DNA of 64,000 nucleotides from CAWCGU01 sp963838095 (lineage in GTDB: Bacteria; Actinomycetota; Thermoleophilia; Solirubrobacterales; 70-9). Shown piece after piece: positions 1 through 10,844 of the stretch. Below the pieces are notes generated by a model. That model ran no database searches, was not told the origin of the DNA, and worked only from the letters and a program-made list of their open reading frames with translations. The stretch is taken from positions 620,001 through 684,000 of the forward strand of contig CAWIPO010000006.1 in the NCBI GenBank assembly GCA_963838095.1, written 5' to 3'. How positions within the stretch are numbered: the stretch's first letter is position 1; each line of letters begins with the position of its first letter. Both the position numbers and the translations under genes were made by a program.

Positions 1-217
1 CTCGAACGGACGCCGCCAGGTCGGGCGCTCGCGCGCGGAGCGCAGGGCCGACCCGCCCCGGGTGCGCGCTCTCGGGGACGCGCCGCCGGAGGCGGTTCTG
101 ATCGACGACGTCACCACCACGGGCGCCACGCTCGGTGCCTGCGCCGCCGTGCTGCGAGCGGCGGGATCGGCGGACGTTCGGACGATCGCATTCGCGGCCA
201 CCCCCAACGGCAGATGA
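1..217 (+). CDS. ComF-family phosphoribosyltransferase-like protein, C-terminal fragment
   Basis: Only the last 71 or so residues lie in the window; the gene starts upstream. The frame beginning at base 2 reads through VGRSRAERR and then VLIDDVTTTGATLGACA before a TGA at 215-217. The LIDDVTTTGAT segment is the PRPP-binding loop of type I phosphoribosyltransferases, and the VGRSRAERR stretch just before it matches the QxGLSxxxR-type region of ComF proteins, which take part in DNA uptake or are of unknown role outside competent bacteria. The stop lies 72 bases before hpf. ComF next to hpf and secA is a common arrangement in bacteria, which supports the call. The substrate cannot be told. Confidence 0.75.
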   Translation, partial: SNGRRQVGRSRAERRADPPRVRALGDAPPEAVLIDDVTTTGATLGACAAVLRAAGSADVRTIAFAATPNGR

Positions 218-249
218 ATCTCACCTTGCCATTTGTGCTCTCCGAGGCG

Positions 250-255
250 TAGCAT
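250..255 (+). promoter_or_regulatory. -10 element of hpf (TAGCAT)
   Basis: TAGCAT fits the actinobacterial TANNNT -10 pattern. Transcription starting about 7 nt later would give a leader of roughly 27 nt holding the AAAGGAGG ribosome-binding site of hpf. No clear -35 was seen. Inference from pattern only. Confidence 0.35.
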
Positions 256-288
256 TGGCGCTGCCACCAAGGGACGAAAGGAGGCAGC

Positions 289-636
289 GTGCGGATCGAG
301 ATACGGGGACGCAACATGGAGGTCACCGAGGAGCTTCGAGAGCACGTTCAAAAGCGCTTCGTGCGCACCGGCCGCCAGGTTTCCGACCTGGCCATCTTGG
401 AGGTGGAGCTGCGCGAGGAGCGCAACCCTTCGATCCGGGATTCCCAGGTGGCAGAGGCGACGCTGCACGTGAAAGGCACCACGCTTCGCGCCAGCGAGCG
501 CTCGCCAGAGATGCTGCAGTCGATTCACGCCCTCGCAGAGGACATGCGCCGCCAGGTCAAGCGCCACCGCGAGCGCCGGCGAAAGCGCCATCAGACTCGG
601 CGCCTGACCGCCCGTCTGCGCGGCCGCGAGGCTTAA
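289..636 (+). CDS. hpf: Ribosome hibernation promoting factor (HPF/YfiA family), short form
   Basis: The 115-residue protein starts MRIEIRGRNMEVTEELREHV, the typical opening of the HPF/RaiA fold, and ends in a run of Lys/Arg (KRHRERRRKRHQTRR) suited to binding 16S rRNA near the decoding site. Such proteins silence ribosomes during stationary phase or stress. The GTG start at 289 is backed by an AAAGGAGG Shine-Dalgarno a few bases upstream. Long-form HPF, common in actinobacteria, has a second dimerisation domain and about 180-230 residues; that domain is absent here, so the protein resembles the short HPF/YfiA of proteobacteria. It sits between a comF-like gene and secA, a frequent bacterial order. 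Confidence 0.85.
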   Translation: MRIEIRGRNMEVTEELREHVQKRFVRTGRQVSDLAILEVELREERNPSIRDSQVAEATLHVKGTTLRASERSPEMLQSIHALAEDMRRQVKRHRERRRKRHQTRRLTARLRGREA

Positions 637-668
637 ACCGCCGCACCTTGGGCCCCAAGGCCCGTTGC

Positions 669-674
669 TACGCT
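669..674 (+). promoter_or_regulatory. -10 element of secA (TACGCT), leaderless start likely
   Basis: TACGCT lies 8 nt before the ATG at 683, and no Shine-Dalgarno is visible there, so the transcript probably begins at or next to the start codon. The short gap after hpf (46 nt) would allow read-through as well. Confidence 0.45.
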
Positions 675-682
675 GATCTTTC

Positions 683-3547
<2,865 letters not shown>

Positions 3548-3632
3548 GGCTGCCGCGGGACGCATAACTGCCGAGAGACGGCCGACCGGACGAACGGTCT
3601 GGGATTGGCTCGCTATGCGAGGCCGATTCCGG

Positions 3633-4419
3633 TCAGTTCGCGCTGGCCAGCGCAGAACGGGCGAACTCCATGTCGGCCCGCAGCGCGTCCTTGTCGCGGG
3701 GCGTCTCGACGACCACCGGCGCCTCTGCGGCGACGACCATGTGCCGGAGGACGTCGAGGTCCATCTGTCCCGGCGCCGATGTTCGCGTGCCGGTCCGCCC
3801 CGGTTCCCGGGGGATCGCGGGAGTCGTTCAGGTGCAGGAGGTCGATCCGGCCGGTGATCTTTTTCGCCCTCTCGACGGCGTCGTCGAGTACCTCGCCGGC
3901 GGCATGGGCGTGGCAGGTGTCAAAGCAGAAGCCGAGCTCGATGTCCGGCTCGGAGCTGGTCACGGTCTCCCAGAGCTGCGCCAGCGCATCGAAGCGGCGC
4001 GCCACCGCGTTATCTCCCCCGGCCGTGTTTTCGAGGTACACCGGCACCTCTGACTCCAGCATCTCCAGCGTGCGCGTCCAGCGGCCGAAGCCCTCGGCGA
4101 TCCCGTCCTCGGCGTGGCCGGGGTGGACGATCACGGCCAGCGCGTCGATCTCGGCTGCCGCCTCGCAGGTCTGGCTGAGGATCTTGCGCGAGCCGTAGCG
4201 GACGTTTGGGCGCGGCGAGCAGACGTTGATCAGGTAGGGAGCGTGGACGTAGATGCCGACGTCTGAGGCGCGAAGCTCGGAGGCGTCCTTCCGCGGCGGG
4301 GGCTTCTCCCAGCCCTGAGGGTTGGAGAGGAAGACCTGCACGCAGTCGGCGCCCAGCTCGGCGGCGGTGCCGAGTGGGTCGTTTCCCTCGATGTGCGCTC
4401 CGACGGGCTGCTTCGCCAT
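3633..4419 (-). pseudogene. nfo: Endonuclease IV (AP endonuclease family 2), frameshifted near the 3' end
   Basis: Zn-dependent AP endonuclease of base excision repair. From ATG 4419 it reads MAKQPVGAHIEG, then YVHAPYLINV, VIVHPGH, VYLENTAGG, GFCFDTCHAHAAG, LLHLNDSRD and DRHANIGAG, which together supply the His, Glu and Asp metal ligands of the family. Right after HANIGAG, around 3764-3769, one extra base throws the frame out. In the next frame the missing end follows at once (MDLDVLRHMVV, then VVVETPRDKDALRADM) up to a TGA at 3633-3635, giving about 262 residues, normal for the family. The span is 3n+1, consistent with a single inserted base. Several genes here share this defect, so a sequence error is plausible. 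It runs convergent to secA and divergent from the SnoaL-like gene. Confidence 0.85.
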
Positions 4420-4426
4420 CGCAGCC

Positions 4427-4432
4427 AGGATA
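4427..4432 (-). promoter_or_regulatory. -10 element of nfo (TATCCT on the minus strand)
   Basis: Read on the minus strand, TATCCT is followed by 7 nt and the ATG at 4419, with no Shine-Dalgarno, the leaderless layout seen at several other genes here. It lies only 15 bp from the opposing -10 of the neighbouring gene. Confidence 0.4.
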
Positions 4433-4446
4433 TGCAGCGCCACAGC

Positions 4447-4452
4447 TACGCT
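4447..4452 (+). promoter_or_regulatory. Possible -10 element (TACGCT) of the SnoaL-like gene
   Basis: TACGCT lies 9 nt before an in-frame TTG at 4462. If used, the promoter sits back to back with that of nfo and the protein starts at 4462 rather than at an upstream ATG. Confidence 0.3.
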
Positions 4453-4461
4453 GCGGCTGAA

Positions 4462-4854
4462 TTGGACGAGGGCGCCGGAACCGCCGCGGTACGCCGCTTC
4501 TACGAATCGTTCGAGACCCAGCAGCTCGACGAATTTGCGGACGTCCTCCACCCCGAGGTCGAGTTGCAGACCGCCCGGGGCCTTCGCCGGGGACGGACCG
4601 AGTCGCAGGAGTGGGCGCTGAAGGCGGAGACCGGAGAGCTCGATCAGCGCTTCGTCATCGACGAGCTGATCGAGCACGGCGAGTACGTGCTGGCGCTGGT
4701 CCGCAAGCAGTGGTGGTGGCACGAGACCGACGAGCTCGCCGACGAAAGCCCAGTGGCCGCCGTCTTCACCATCCGCGACGGCCGCATCGCCAGCTGGCAG
4801 CCGTTCGAGGACCGCGCGGAGGCCTACCGCGCCGCCGGCCTGCCGGAGCGCTAG
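4462..4854 (+). CDS. SnoaL-like/NTF2-fold protein
   Basis: A small protein of about 130 residues with the cone-shaped NTF2/SnoaL fold suggested by AAVRRFYESFETQQLDEFA near the start, the central LHPEVELQT, and the closing FTIRDGRIASWQPFEDRAEAY, a typical SnoaL end. The family holds polyketide cyclases, ketosteroid isomerases and many proteins of unknown function; no catalytic set can be assigned, so the substrate is unknown. The TTG at 4462 was chosen because a TACGCT hexamer sits 9 nt upstream; an ATG at 4432 in the same frame would add ten residues. Its stop overlaps the convergent exported-protein gene by 4 bases. Confidence 0.7.
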   Translation: MDEGAGTAAVRRFYESFETQQLDEFADVLHPEVELQTARGLRRGRTESQEWALKAETGELDQRFVIDELIEHGEYVLALVRKQWWWHETDELADESPVAAVFTIRDGRIASWQPFEDRAEAYRAAGLPER

Positions 4855-5459
4855 GGCTGGACCTGCACCCCGCCGACCCTGATCGCCGTGATCGTCCGGA
4901 AGCGCGCGACGGCCTGGATGTCCCTCTGGCAGACGACGTCAACCGTTCCGCCGTCGGAGGCGCCGGTCAGCGCGATCGTCCCCTGGAGCCGCGCGCCCGC
5001 TATCCCGGGGCCCCCGTTTCGCCGGGCTCCGCCGCCGGACAACGTCGCTCCGTCGTCGCGCAGGTTGCAGCCCACGAATCCCTCCCCCGGCGCCGCCGTG
5101 CCGGCGATGCCTATGGAGGCATTGACGATGTAGAGGCCGGGCGGAAGCTGGAGCACCGCGACGCGGTCCGCGTCCGTGAACTCCTCGTCGTCAGGCCTGA
5201 TCTCGAGTGGATTCGGGTTGCTGGTCACGAACGCCTCGGAGCGCTGCGAGGCTTCGAGATCCGCGGCCGTCACGGCGCCGTCGGCGATCTTCTCCCCGGT
5301 TACCGCGCTGTCCGCGATCTTGCCCGTTCGCACCGCCTCGGGCTTGATCTGCCGCGGGCCGATCTTGCTCGCGGCGTAGGCCGCCCCGCCCATCGCCACT
5401 GCCAGCGCCAGGATCGCGATCACGGTCCCCGGCCTCGGAATCCACCTGCCTGCACTCAT
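4851..5459 (-). CDS. Exported protein of unknown function
   Basis: About 202 residues. The ATG at 5459 has a GGGAGCGGAG ribosome-binding site and opens a signal sequence: basic MSAGRWIPRPG, then a hydrophobic stretch VIAILALAVAMGGAAYAA. The mature part starts with a repetitive segment (SKIGPRQIKPEAVRTGKIAD, then SAVTGEKIADGAVTAADL) in which xGxIxDxAVT units recur about every 10 residues, suggesting a small beta-helix or stalk. The rest (residues about 80-200) is rich in Gly, Val and Thr and may form a beta-sandwich. Such exported proteins are common in Thermoleophilia and their role is not known. It is convergent with the SnoaL-like gene and divergent from prfB. Confidence 0.7.
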   Translation of the reverse strand: MSAGRWIPRPGTVIAILALAVAMGGAAYAASKIGPRQIKPEAVRTGKIADSAVTGEKIADGAVTAADLEASQRSEAFVTSNPNPLEIRPDDEEFTDADRVAVLQLPPGLYIVNASIGIAGTAAPGEGFVGCNLRDDGATLSGGGARRNGGPGIAGARLQGTIALTGASDGGTVDVVCQRDIQAVARFRTITAIRVGGVQVQP

Positions 5460-5525
5460 CTCCGCTCCCTTGCTTTGCCTGTTTGCCCGCCCCGGTTTCC
5501 CCGACCTTACCTCTTCCCCGCCCGC

Positions 5526-5531
5526 TAGCCT
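5526..5531 (+). promoter_or_regulatory. -10 element of prfB (TAGCCT)
   Basis: TAGCCT is followed by 7 nt and a GTG at 5539 that is in frame with the prfB first reading frame. The same hexamer with the same spacing occurs before the transketolase gene at 16063, which strengthens both. Confidence 0.45.
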
Positions 5532-5538
5532 CAAGTTT

Positions 5539-6646
5539 GTGGCTGAGGTTCCTTCAAAGGAGGTCGTGAGCGAGCGACTGGCGGAGATCCGCCGGCAGCT
5601 CGGCATGCTCGCGGACTACCTTTGACCCGGCTTCGCTCGAGCAGGAGGTAGCCCGCCTCGAGGGGGAGATGCAGCGGCCCGGTTTCTGGGAGGAGCAGGA
5701 TTCGGCCGCGAAGACGTCGGCCGAGCACGCCCGCGTCCAGCGCCGGCTGCAGGCATTCACCTCGCTGCAGACCGACGTCTCCGAGCTCGACGAGCTCGCT
5801 GAGCTTGCGGGCGAGGACGCCGACGTCGCGGCCGAGCTGGACTCGCATCTGGCGTCCGTGGAGAGCCGGCTCGCCGAGCTCGAAGAGCAGCGCCTGTTCG
5901 CCGGGCAATACGACTCGGGCGACGCCGTGGTCACGGTGCGGGCGGGCGCCGGCGGCACGGATTCCCAGGATTGGGCCGAGATGCTGCTGCGGATGTACCT
6001 GCGATGGGCGGAGCGCCGTGGCTTCAAGGTCGAGATGAAGGAGGCGTCCGAGGGCGAGGAGGCGGGCCTGAAGTCGGCCACCTTCATCGCCCATGGCGAG
6101 AACGCGTACGGCCTGTTCGCCGCCGAGCGCGGCGTGCACCGGCTGGTGCGGATCTCGCCCTTCGACGCACAAAAGCGCCGTCACACGAGCTTCGCCGAAG
6201 TCGACGTCGGTCCGATGGCCGACGACGAGGTCGAGGTCGAGCTCGCCGAGGAGGACCTACGGGTGGACACCTACCGCGCCTCGGGCGCGGGCGGGCAGCA
6301 CGTGAACAAGACGGACTCGGCGGTCCGGATCACCCACGTCCCGACCGGGATCGTCGTCCAGTGTCAGAACGAGCGCTCGCAGATGCAGAACCGGGCCACC
6401 GCGATGAAGCTGCTGCGCTCCCGGCTGCTCGAGCTGGAGGAGCGAAAGCGCGCCGAGCAACTGGCGGCCGAGCGCGGCGAGCGCTCCGACGTCGCCTGGG
6501 GCTCGCAGATCCGCAGCTACTTCCTGCATCCGAGCCAGCGAGTAAAGGACCACCGCACCGGCTTCGAGATGGGAGACGCACAGCGGGTGCTTGACGGTGA
6601 CCTGGACGGCTTCGTTCGGGAATACTTGCTGCAGAGCGCAGGCTGA
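5539..6646 (+). CDS. prfB: Peptide chain release factor 2 with programmed +1 frameshift
   Basis: Recognises UGA and UAA stops and frees the peptide on the ribosome. The short first frame ends ...QLGMLADYL at CTT TGA (5620-5625); slipping one base to read GAC gives DPASLEQEVARLE, matching the known junction of bacterial RF2. The second frame carries the GGQ hydrolysis motif in SGAGGQHVNKTDSAVRITH and an SPF stop-recognition motif in RISPFDAQ, confirming RF2 rather than RF1. The coding joins are 5539-5622 and 5624-6646. The GTG at 5539 has a leaderless-type -10; a GTG at 5566 follows an AAAGGAGG only 2 nt away and is the alternative. The stop overlaps the next ATG by one base. In many actinobacteria prfB precedes ftsEX; here it is some 15 kb away. 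Confidence 0.96.
5620..5626 (+). promoter_or_regulatory. prfB recoding site (CTTTGAC)
   Basis: The slip sequence CTT TGA C allows autoregulation: low RF2 leaves the UGA unread, favouring the +1 slip that makes full-length RF2. The Shine-Dalgarno-like AGGGGG that stimulates slipping in E. coli is not evident in the bases just upstream (GCTCGCGGACTAC). Confidence 0.9.
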
Positions 6647-7567
6647 TGCCGAGGGGAGGACTAATCGCACTCGCGGTGGCCGCGATCACGTTGCTGATCG
6701 CCGCTCCGGCGCGGGCTGACCACCACGACACGGACGTCCCCTGGCCGGAGCTCCTCCCTCCGGGCACCGCCCCGGCCGATGTCCAGCCGCACCCGGTGAA
6801 GAACTGTCGCCGCGCCTCGGTCGACTGTGTCGACCGCCTCGTTCGCCGACTGCGGGCGCAGTGGAAGGGCTATCACGTCACCTGCGATCACCGGGCGGTG
6901 ATCGCCTACAGCTATCTGCAGATCACGAAGGGTCTGCGCGCCGATCTCGCGCGGCCCGCCGCCGATCCGGACCGGATCGTCGAAGTACCGGCGCTGGATG
7001 ATCTACCTGATCACGGCCTTCTCGAACATGTACTCGGCGGCGTTTCGCGACTACGACGCCGGCCGGCCGGTCGCCGACGCATGGCGGATCACCTTCGAGA
7101 CGGCCGCCAGCGCCGATGCCAGCGCCGGTCAGGACGTGCTGCTGTTCTCCAACGCACACGTCCAGCACGACCTCCCGTTCGTGCTCGTGCAGATGGGCCT
7201 GGTGGCACCCGACGGAAAGTCGCGAAAGGCCGATCACGACGCGGTCAACATCATCAACACCCGCGTCTTCGACCCGATCGAGGACTACATCGCCGCTCAC
7301 TACGACCCCACGTTCTCGCTGATCGACGCCAAGCCGTCGCCCCTGGACGAGATCGGCACCCTCGAGCTGGTGAAGAGCTGGCGCGAGGGCGCGTGGCGAA
7401 ACGCCGAGCGCCTCGCCAACGCCGCCACCGCCGAGGAGCAGGCCGAGGTCGTGCGATCGATCCAAGCGCAATCGACGCTGTGGGCGGAGCTGATCTCCTC
7501 GGGCGAGATGCCGGGCCTGCGAGAGACTCGCGACGCCTGGTGCTTCGAGCACCAGGCCACTCCCTGA
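6646..7567 (+). pseudogene. DUF5995-family exported protein, frameshifted
   Basis: Begins with a signal peptide (MPRGGLIALAVAAITLLIAA, then PARA). The first frame runs to about residue 112 (DLARPAADPDRIVE) and then turns into nonsense; the next frame resumes with YRRWMIYLITAFSNMY and continues as a clean protein to a TGA at 7565-7567. The break is one extra A near 6983 (GTCGAAGTACCGG where GTCGAGTACCGG would keep frame). Restored length is about 306 residues. The second part includes NAHVQHDLPFVLVQMGL and DAVNIINTRVFDPIEDYIA, which resemble the DUF5995 family of actinobacteria, of unknown function. The start overlaps the prfB stop by one base, so it is probably cotranscribed with prfB. Confidence 0.7.
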
Positions 7568-7640
7568 CCCATCTAACCCACCCGCACCGTCCCTGAGCCC
7601 CCGGTTCGTGTCGGTCTCCGGGACGGTGCCCGTTAGGGGC

Positions 7641-7646
7641 TACGGT
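7641..7646 (+). promoter_or_regulatory. -10 element (TACGGT) of the FIST-domain gene
   Basis: TACGGT lies 6 nt before ATG 7653 with no Shine-Dalgarno. An identical hexamer lies 5 nt before the ATG at 61147. Confidence 0.4.
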
Positions 7647-7652
7647 TCGGGT

Positions 7653-8815
7653 ATGCCCGTGAGCGTGGCCGTCGGCGTGTCGGATAGCTTCGATCCGGTC
7701 GAGGCGTTCTCCGAGGCCGCGGCCGAAGCGGCCCGAGGCCTGGACGGGCCGTGCGATCTCTGTGCGGTCTTCGCGGGCGCCTCCCACCTCGGGCACGCGA
7801 AGTGGATTCTGTCCGAGGTGCACGAGCATCTCGAGCCGCGGAACCTGATCGGCTGCGGGGCCAGCGGTGTCGTCGGAGCGGGGCGCGAGATCGAGCAGGG
7901 GCCCGGGTGCGGTGGTTTGGGCGGCCTCGCTTCCAGGGGCAACGATCTCCACCCACCATTTCCTCGCCGAGCCGGGGGAGGAGGGGGGCGCCGTGGACGG
8001 AATGCCGGCCGAGGGGCCTCCCGGGGAGCTGCTCGTGCTGCTCGCCGATCCATACTCGTTCGCCACCGAGACGCTGCTGCGCGAGATCGAGGCGGTTCGC
8101 CCGGGCTTACCCGTCCTCGGCGGGCTGGCGAGCGCCGGCGGGCCCGGCGGCGCGGCGCTGTTCCGCGGACGGCGATCTGCTCTCCAGCGGCGCCGTGGCC
8201 GCTTCGATCGGAGGCGTGCCGATCGTCCCCTGCGTCTCCCAGGGGGCTGCTCCGGCCGGGCCCGAGATGACGATCACGGCCGCCCACGCCAACGTGATCG
8301 AGGAGCTGGCCAGCGCCCCGGCGCTGGAGCGCCTGCGCACCGCGATCGCCTCGCTCGACCCACACGAGCAGGAGCTCGCGGGGACCGGGCTGATGCTGGG
8401 GGTCGTGATCGACGAGAACAAGCCCGAATACGAGCGCGGCGACTTCCTCGTCCGCCCGATCATCGGCGCGGACCCCGAACGAGGATGGATCGCGGTCGGC
8501 GACACCGTCCGCGTCGGCCAGACGGTCCGGCTGCACATCCGCGACGAGGAATCGGCCGACGAGGATCTGCGCGAGGCGCTGGCGCTCCAGGGCGAGGCGC
8601 TGGCGTCGAGCGGCGCGGCGGGAGCGCTGCTGTTCACCTGCAACGGCCGCGGCTCGCACATGTTCAGCCTCCCGGACCACGACGCGATCGCGATCGACGA
8701 TGCGCTTGGCGTCCCGGCCGGCGGGTTCTTCTGCGCAGGCGAGATCGGTCCCGTCGGCGGGCGCAACTTCCTCCACGGCTTCACGGCGACCCTGGCCGTG
8801 TTCCCCCGCGAGTAG
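7653..8815 (+). pseudogene. FIST-domain sensory protein, two frameshifts
   Basis: Three consecutive frames together give one protein of about 387 residues. Frame one, from ATG 7653, reads MPVSVAVGVSDSFDPVEAF up to EIEQGPG. An extra base near 7908 moves to frame two (AVVWAASLPGA, later ELLVLLADPYSFATETLL, VLGGLASAGG), and an extra base near 8167 moves to frame three (DGDLLSSGAVAASIGG to TATLAVFPRE). The order, an N-terminal FIST domain with the GCGASGVVG turn followed by FIST_C with LFTCNGRG and GFFCAGEIGPVGG, is that of FIST proteins, proposed to bind small ligands such as amino acids in signalling. Both lesions are single insertions. It is followed after 3 nt by nadC, so the two may be cotranscribed. 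Confidence 0.75.
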
Positions 8816-8818
8816 GCG

Positions 8819-9680
8819 ATGTCCGCAACGAAGCGAGCTGAAGAACCTGGTCGCCCGCGCGCTCGCCGAGGACCTCGGCGACGGGGACCTGACCGCCGAG
8901 GCGACCGTGTTGGCGACTTCACGGGCACGCGCTCGGATCGTGCAGAAGGCGCCGGGCGTGATCTTCGGCCTCGATGTCGCCGAGGAGGTGTTCCGCCAGG
9001 CCGGCGCGGAGAGCTTCGAACGCGTGGCGGCCGAGGGTCAGTGGCGCGACGAGGTGCCCGCCGAGGTCGCCGGCGCCACCGGTCCGGCTCGGGCGCTGCT
9101 TGTCGCGGAACGCACCGCGCTGAACTTCCTCGGCCATCTCTCGGGGGTGGCGACGCTGGCGGCCGCGCACGTGAACGCGGTCGCCGAGACTGGGGTGACG
9201 ATTCTCGACACGCGCAAGACGACGCCCGGGCTGAGGGCGCTCGAGAAAGCCGCGGTCGTCGCCGGTGGGGGTCGCAACCACCGCATGGGCCTGCACGACG
9301 CGATCCTGATCAAGGAGAACCACGCCGAGCTGGCGGGGGGCATCCGCGCCGCGGTCAGAAGCGCGCGGAAGTCGCATCCGCAGCTGCCGGTCGAGGTCGA
9401 GTGTCGCGATCTCGACGAGGTGCGGGACGCGCTGGAGGCGGGCGCGGATCGGCTGTTGCTGGACAACATGAGCGTCGAGGGACTGCGGACGGCTGTCGGT
9501 ATCCGCGATCACGACGGCTCTGTGGGCGGCCTGCCGCCGGCAACGCTCGAGGCGTCGGGTGGCGTCACGCTCGAGAACGTGCGCGAAATCGCGGAATCGG
9601 GCGTGGAGTACATCTCCGTCGGCGCCCTGACCCATTCCGCCCCCGCACTCGACCTCAGCATGCTGCTCGAGCCGGTATAG
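8819..9680 (+). CDS. nadC: Nicotinate-nucleotide pyrophosphorylase (carboxylating)
   Basis: Converts quinolinate and PRPP to nicotinate mononucleotide in de novo NAD synthesis. Family landmarks are ALAEDLGDGDLTAEA, ERTALNFLGHLSGVATLAA, DTRKTTPGLRALEKAAVVAG, GGGRNHRMGLHDAILIKENH, PVEVECRDLDE, LLLDNMS and the closing EASGGVTLENVREIAESGV and ISVGALTH. The main frame has no ordinary start codon close upstream. An ATG at 8819 lies in a neighbouring frame and would join it if one base between about 8825 and 8840 were extra, the same kind of lesion as in the genes just before. That ATG is taken as the likely start. nadA is 4 kb downstream; no nadB is seen in the window. Confidence 0.9.
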
Positions 9681-9683
9681 GCT
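9678..9683 (+). promoter_or_regulatory. -10 element (TAGGCT) overlapping the nadC stop
   Basis: TAGGCT lies 8 nt before ATG 9692 and its first bases are the stop codon of nadC. It would give the following gene its own leaderless transcript. Confidence 0.4.
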
Positions 9684-9691
9684 GCGGGCCG

Positions 9692-10207
9692 ATGGCACTG
9701 ACCGCCGCCATGAAGAAGAAGCGCGAGGCGCTCGTGCGCGAGCACATGGAGCTCGAGAACCAGCACGATTACGCCGCCACGATCGACACCTTCCATCACC
9801 CCCGCTACGAGCTGATCGGCACCGGCGACGTGTACGACGGCCAAGCGGAGGTCGAGCGCTACTTCGAGGAGACCCGCACCGCGTTCCCAGACCAGCGAAA
9901 CGAGCTGATCGCGCTGCACCACTCCGACGACGCCGTACTGGTGGAGGCGATGCTGTACGGCACGCACGAGGGCTCGTTCCGCGGCCTCCCCGCGACCGGT
10001 CGCAGCTTCGAGATGCGGTTCATGGCGGTGTTCGTGTTCGAGGGTGAAGACCTCGTCTGCGAGCGCGTCTACTTCGACACCGGCACGGTGCTGCGCCAGC
10101 TCGGAATCGCCCATGACCCGCTCAGCGTCTCCGGCCGGGTCGCGACCGTGCTCAACCACCCGGTGACCGTCGGCAGGGCTCTGGTGCGCCAGGCGGTGGG
10201 ACGATGA
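9692..10207 (+). CDS. SnoaL-like polyketide cyclase/ester cyclase family protein
   Basis: 171 residues with the SnoaL-like layout: a helical start (KKKREALVREHMELENQHDY), TIDTFHHPRYELIGTGDVYD, YFEETRTAFPDQRNEL, then GTHEGSFRGLPATGRSFEM and FEGEDLVCERVYFDTGTVLRQLG. The phrase around FRGLPATGR is the hallmark of the ester cyclase/SnoaL_2 group, which also holds many proteins of unknown function. No obvious substrate. The ATG follows a TAGGCT hexamer without a Shine-Dalgarno. The stop overlaps the lemA start in an ATGA. Confidence 0.75.
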   Translation: MALTAAMKKKREALVREHMELENQHDYAATIDTFHHPRYELIGTGDVYDGQAEVERYFEETRTAFPDQRNELIALHHSDDAVLVEAMLYGTHEGSFRGLPATGRSFEMRFMAVFVFEGEDLVCERVYFDTGTVLRQLGIAHDPLSVSGRVATVLNHPVTVGRALVRQAVGR

Positions 10208-10842
10208 TCGCGCTGATCGTCATCGGCGTGCTGGTGATCATCGTCGTCGCCTTCGTCTGGATGACCTACAACAGGCTCGTCGCACAGAGGCTTGCGGTCG
10301 ACAACAGCTGGTCGCAGATCGACGTCGCGCTGAAGCGCCGCCACGACCTGATCCCGAACCTGGTCGAGACGGTGAAGGGGTACGCGACCCACGAGCAGCA
10401 GACGTTCCAGAACGTGACCGAGGCCCGGGCCCAGGCGATGGCCACGAGCGAGCCCGCCCAGCAGGCGGTCGCCGAGCAGCTGCTCGGCGGCGCGCTCGGC
10501 CGCCTGATGGCCGTCGCCGAGGCCTACCCCGAGCTGCGCGCGACCGAGAACTTCCAGCAGCTGCAGGCCGATCTCAACGACACCGAGAACCAGATCGCGA
10601 TCACCCGGCGTGTCTACAACGACACTGTGCAGACCTTCAACACCTCGGTCCAGGTGTTTCCGGCGCTGATCGTGGCGCGGGGGTTCAACTTCACCGAGCG
10701 CGAGTTCTTCGACGCGCCGGACGAGGTCGAGGAGGCGCCGCGGGTGAGCTTCGCGACTCCCGACGCCCCGGCGCCGCCGGCGGGGCCTTCCGAGCCCGCC
10801 GCGCCATCGGAGCCCGCCGCGCCCTCGCCCCCAGGGAGCTGA
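10204..10842 (+). CDS. lemA: LemA family protein
   Basis: 212 residues with one N-terminal membrane helix (MIALIVIGVLVIIVVAFVW), then the LemA domain: YNRLVAQRLAVDNSWSQIDV, LKRRHDLIPNLVETVKGYA, and LQADLNDTENQIAITRRVYND followed by NTSVQVFPALIVARGFNF. LemA proteins are membrane-anchored helical bundles of unsettled function. The C-terminal 40 residues are a Pro/Ala-rich tail with a repeated PSEPAA unit, absent from the core family. It is followed two bases later by a DUF2207 membrane protein, the usual partner of LemA, so the two probably work together. Confidence 0.92.
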   Translation: MIALIVIGVLVIIVVAFVWMTYNRLVAQRLAVDNSWSQIDVALKRRHDLIPNLVETVKGYATHEQQTFQNVTEARAQAMATSEPAQQAVAEQLLGGALGRLMAVAEAYPELRATENFQQLQADLNDTENQIAITRRVYNDTVQTFNTSVQVFPALIVARGFNFTEREFFDAPDEVEEAPRVSFATPDAPAPPAGPSEPAAPSEPAAPSPPGS

Positions 10843-10844
10843 GC

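Noticed and set aside
5566..5625. prfB read as two broken genes because of the TGA
   Set aside because: The CTTTGAC slip site is the known programmed frameshift of RF2 and the protein continues correctly.
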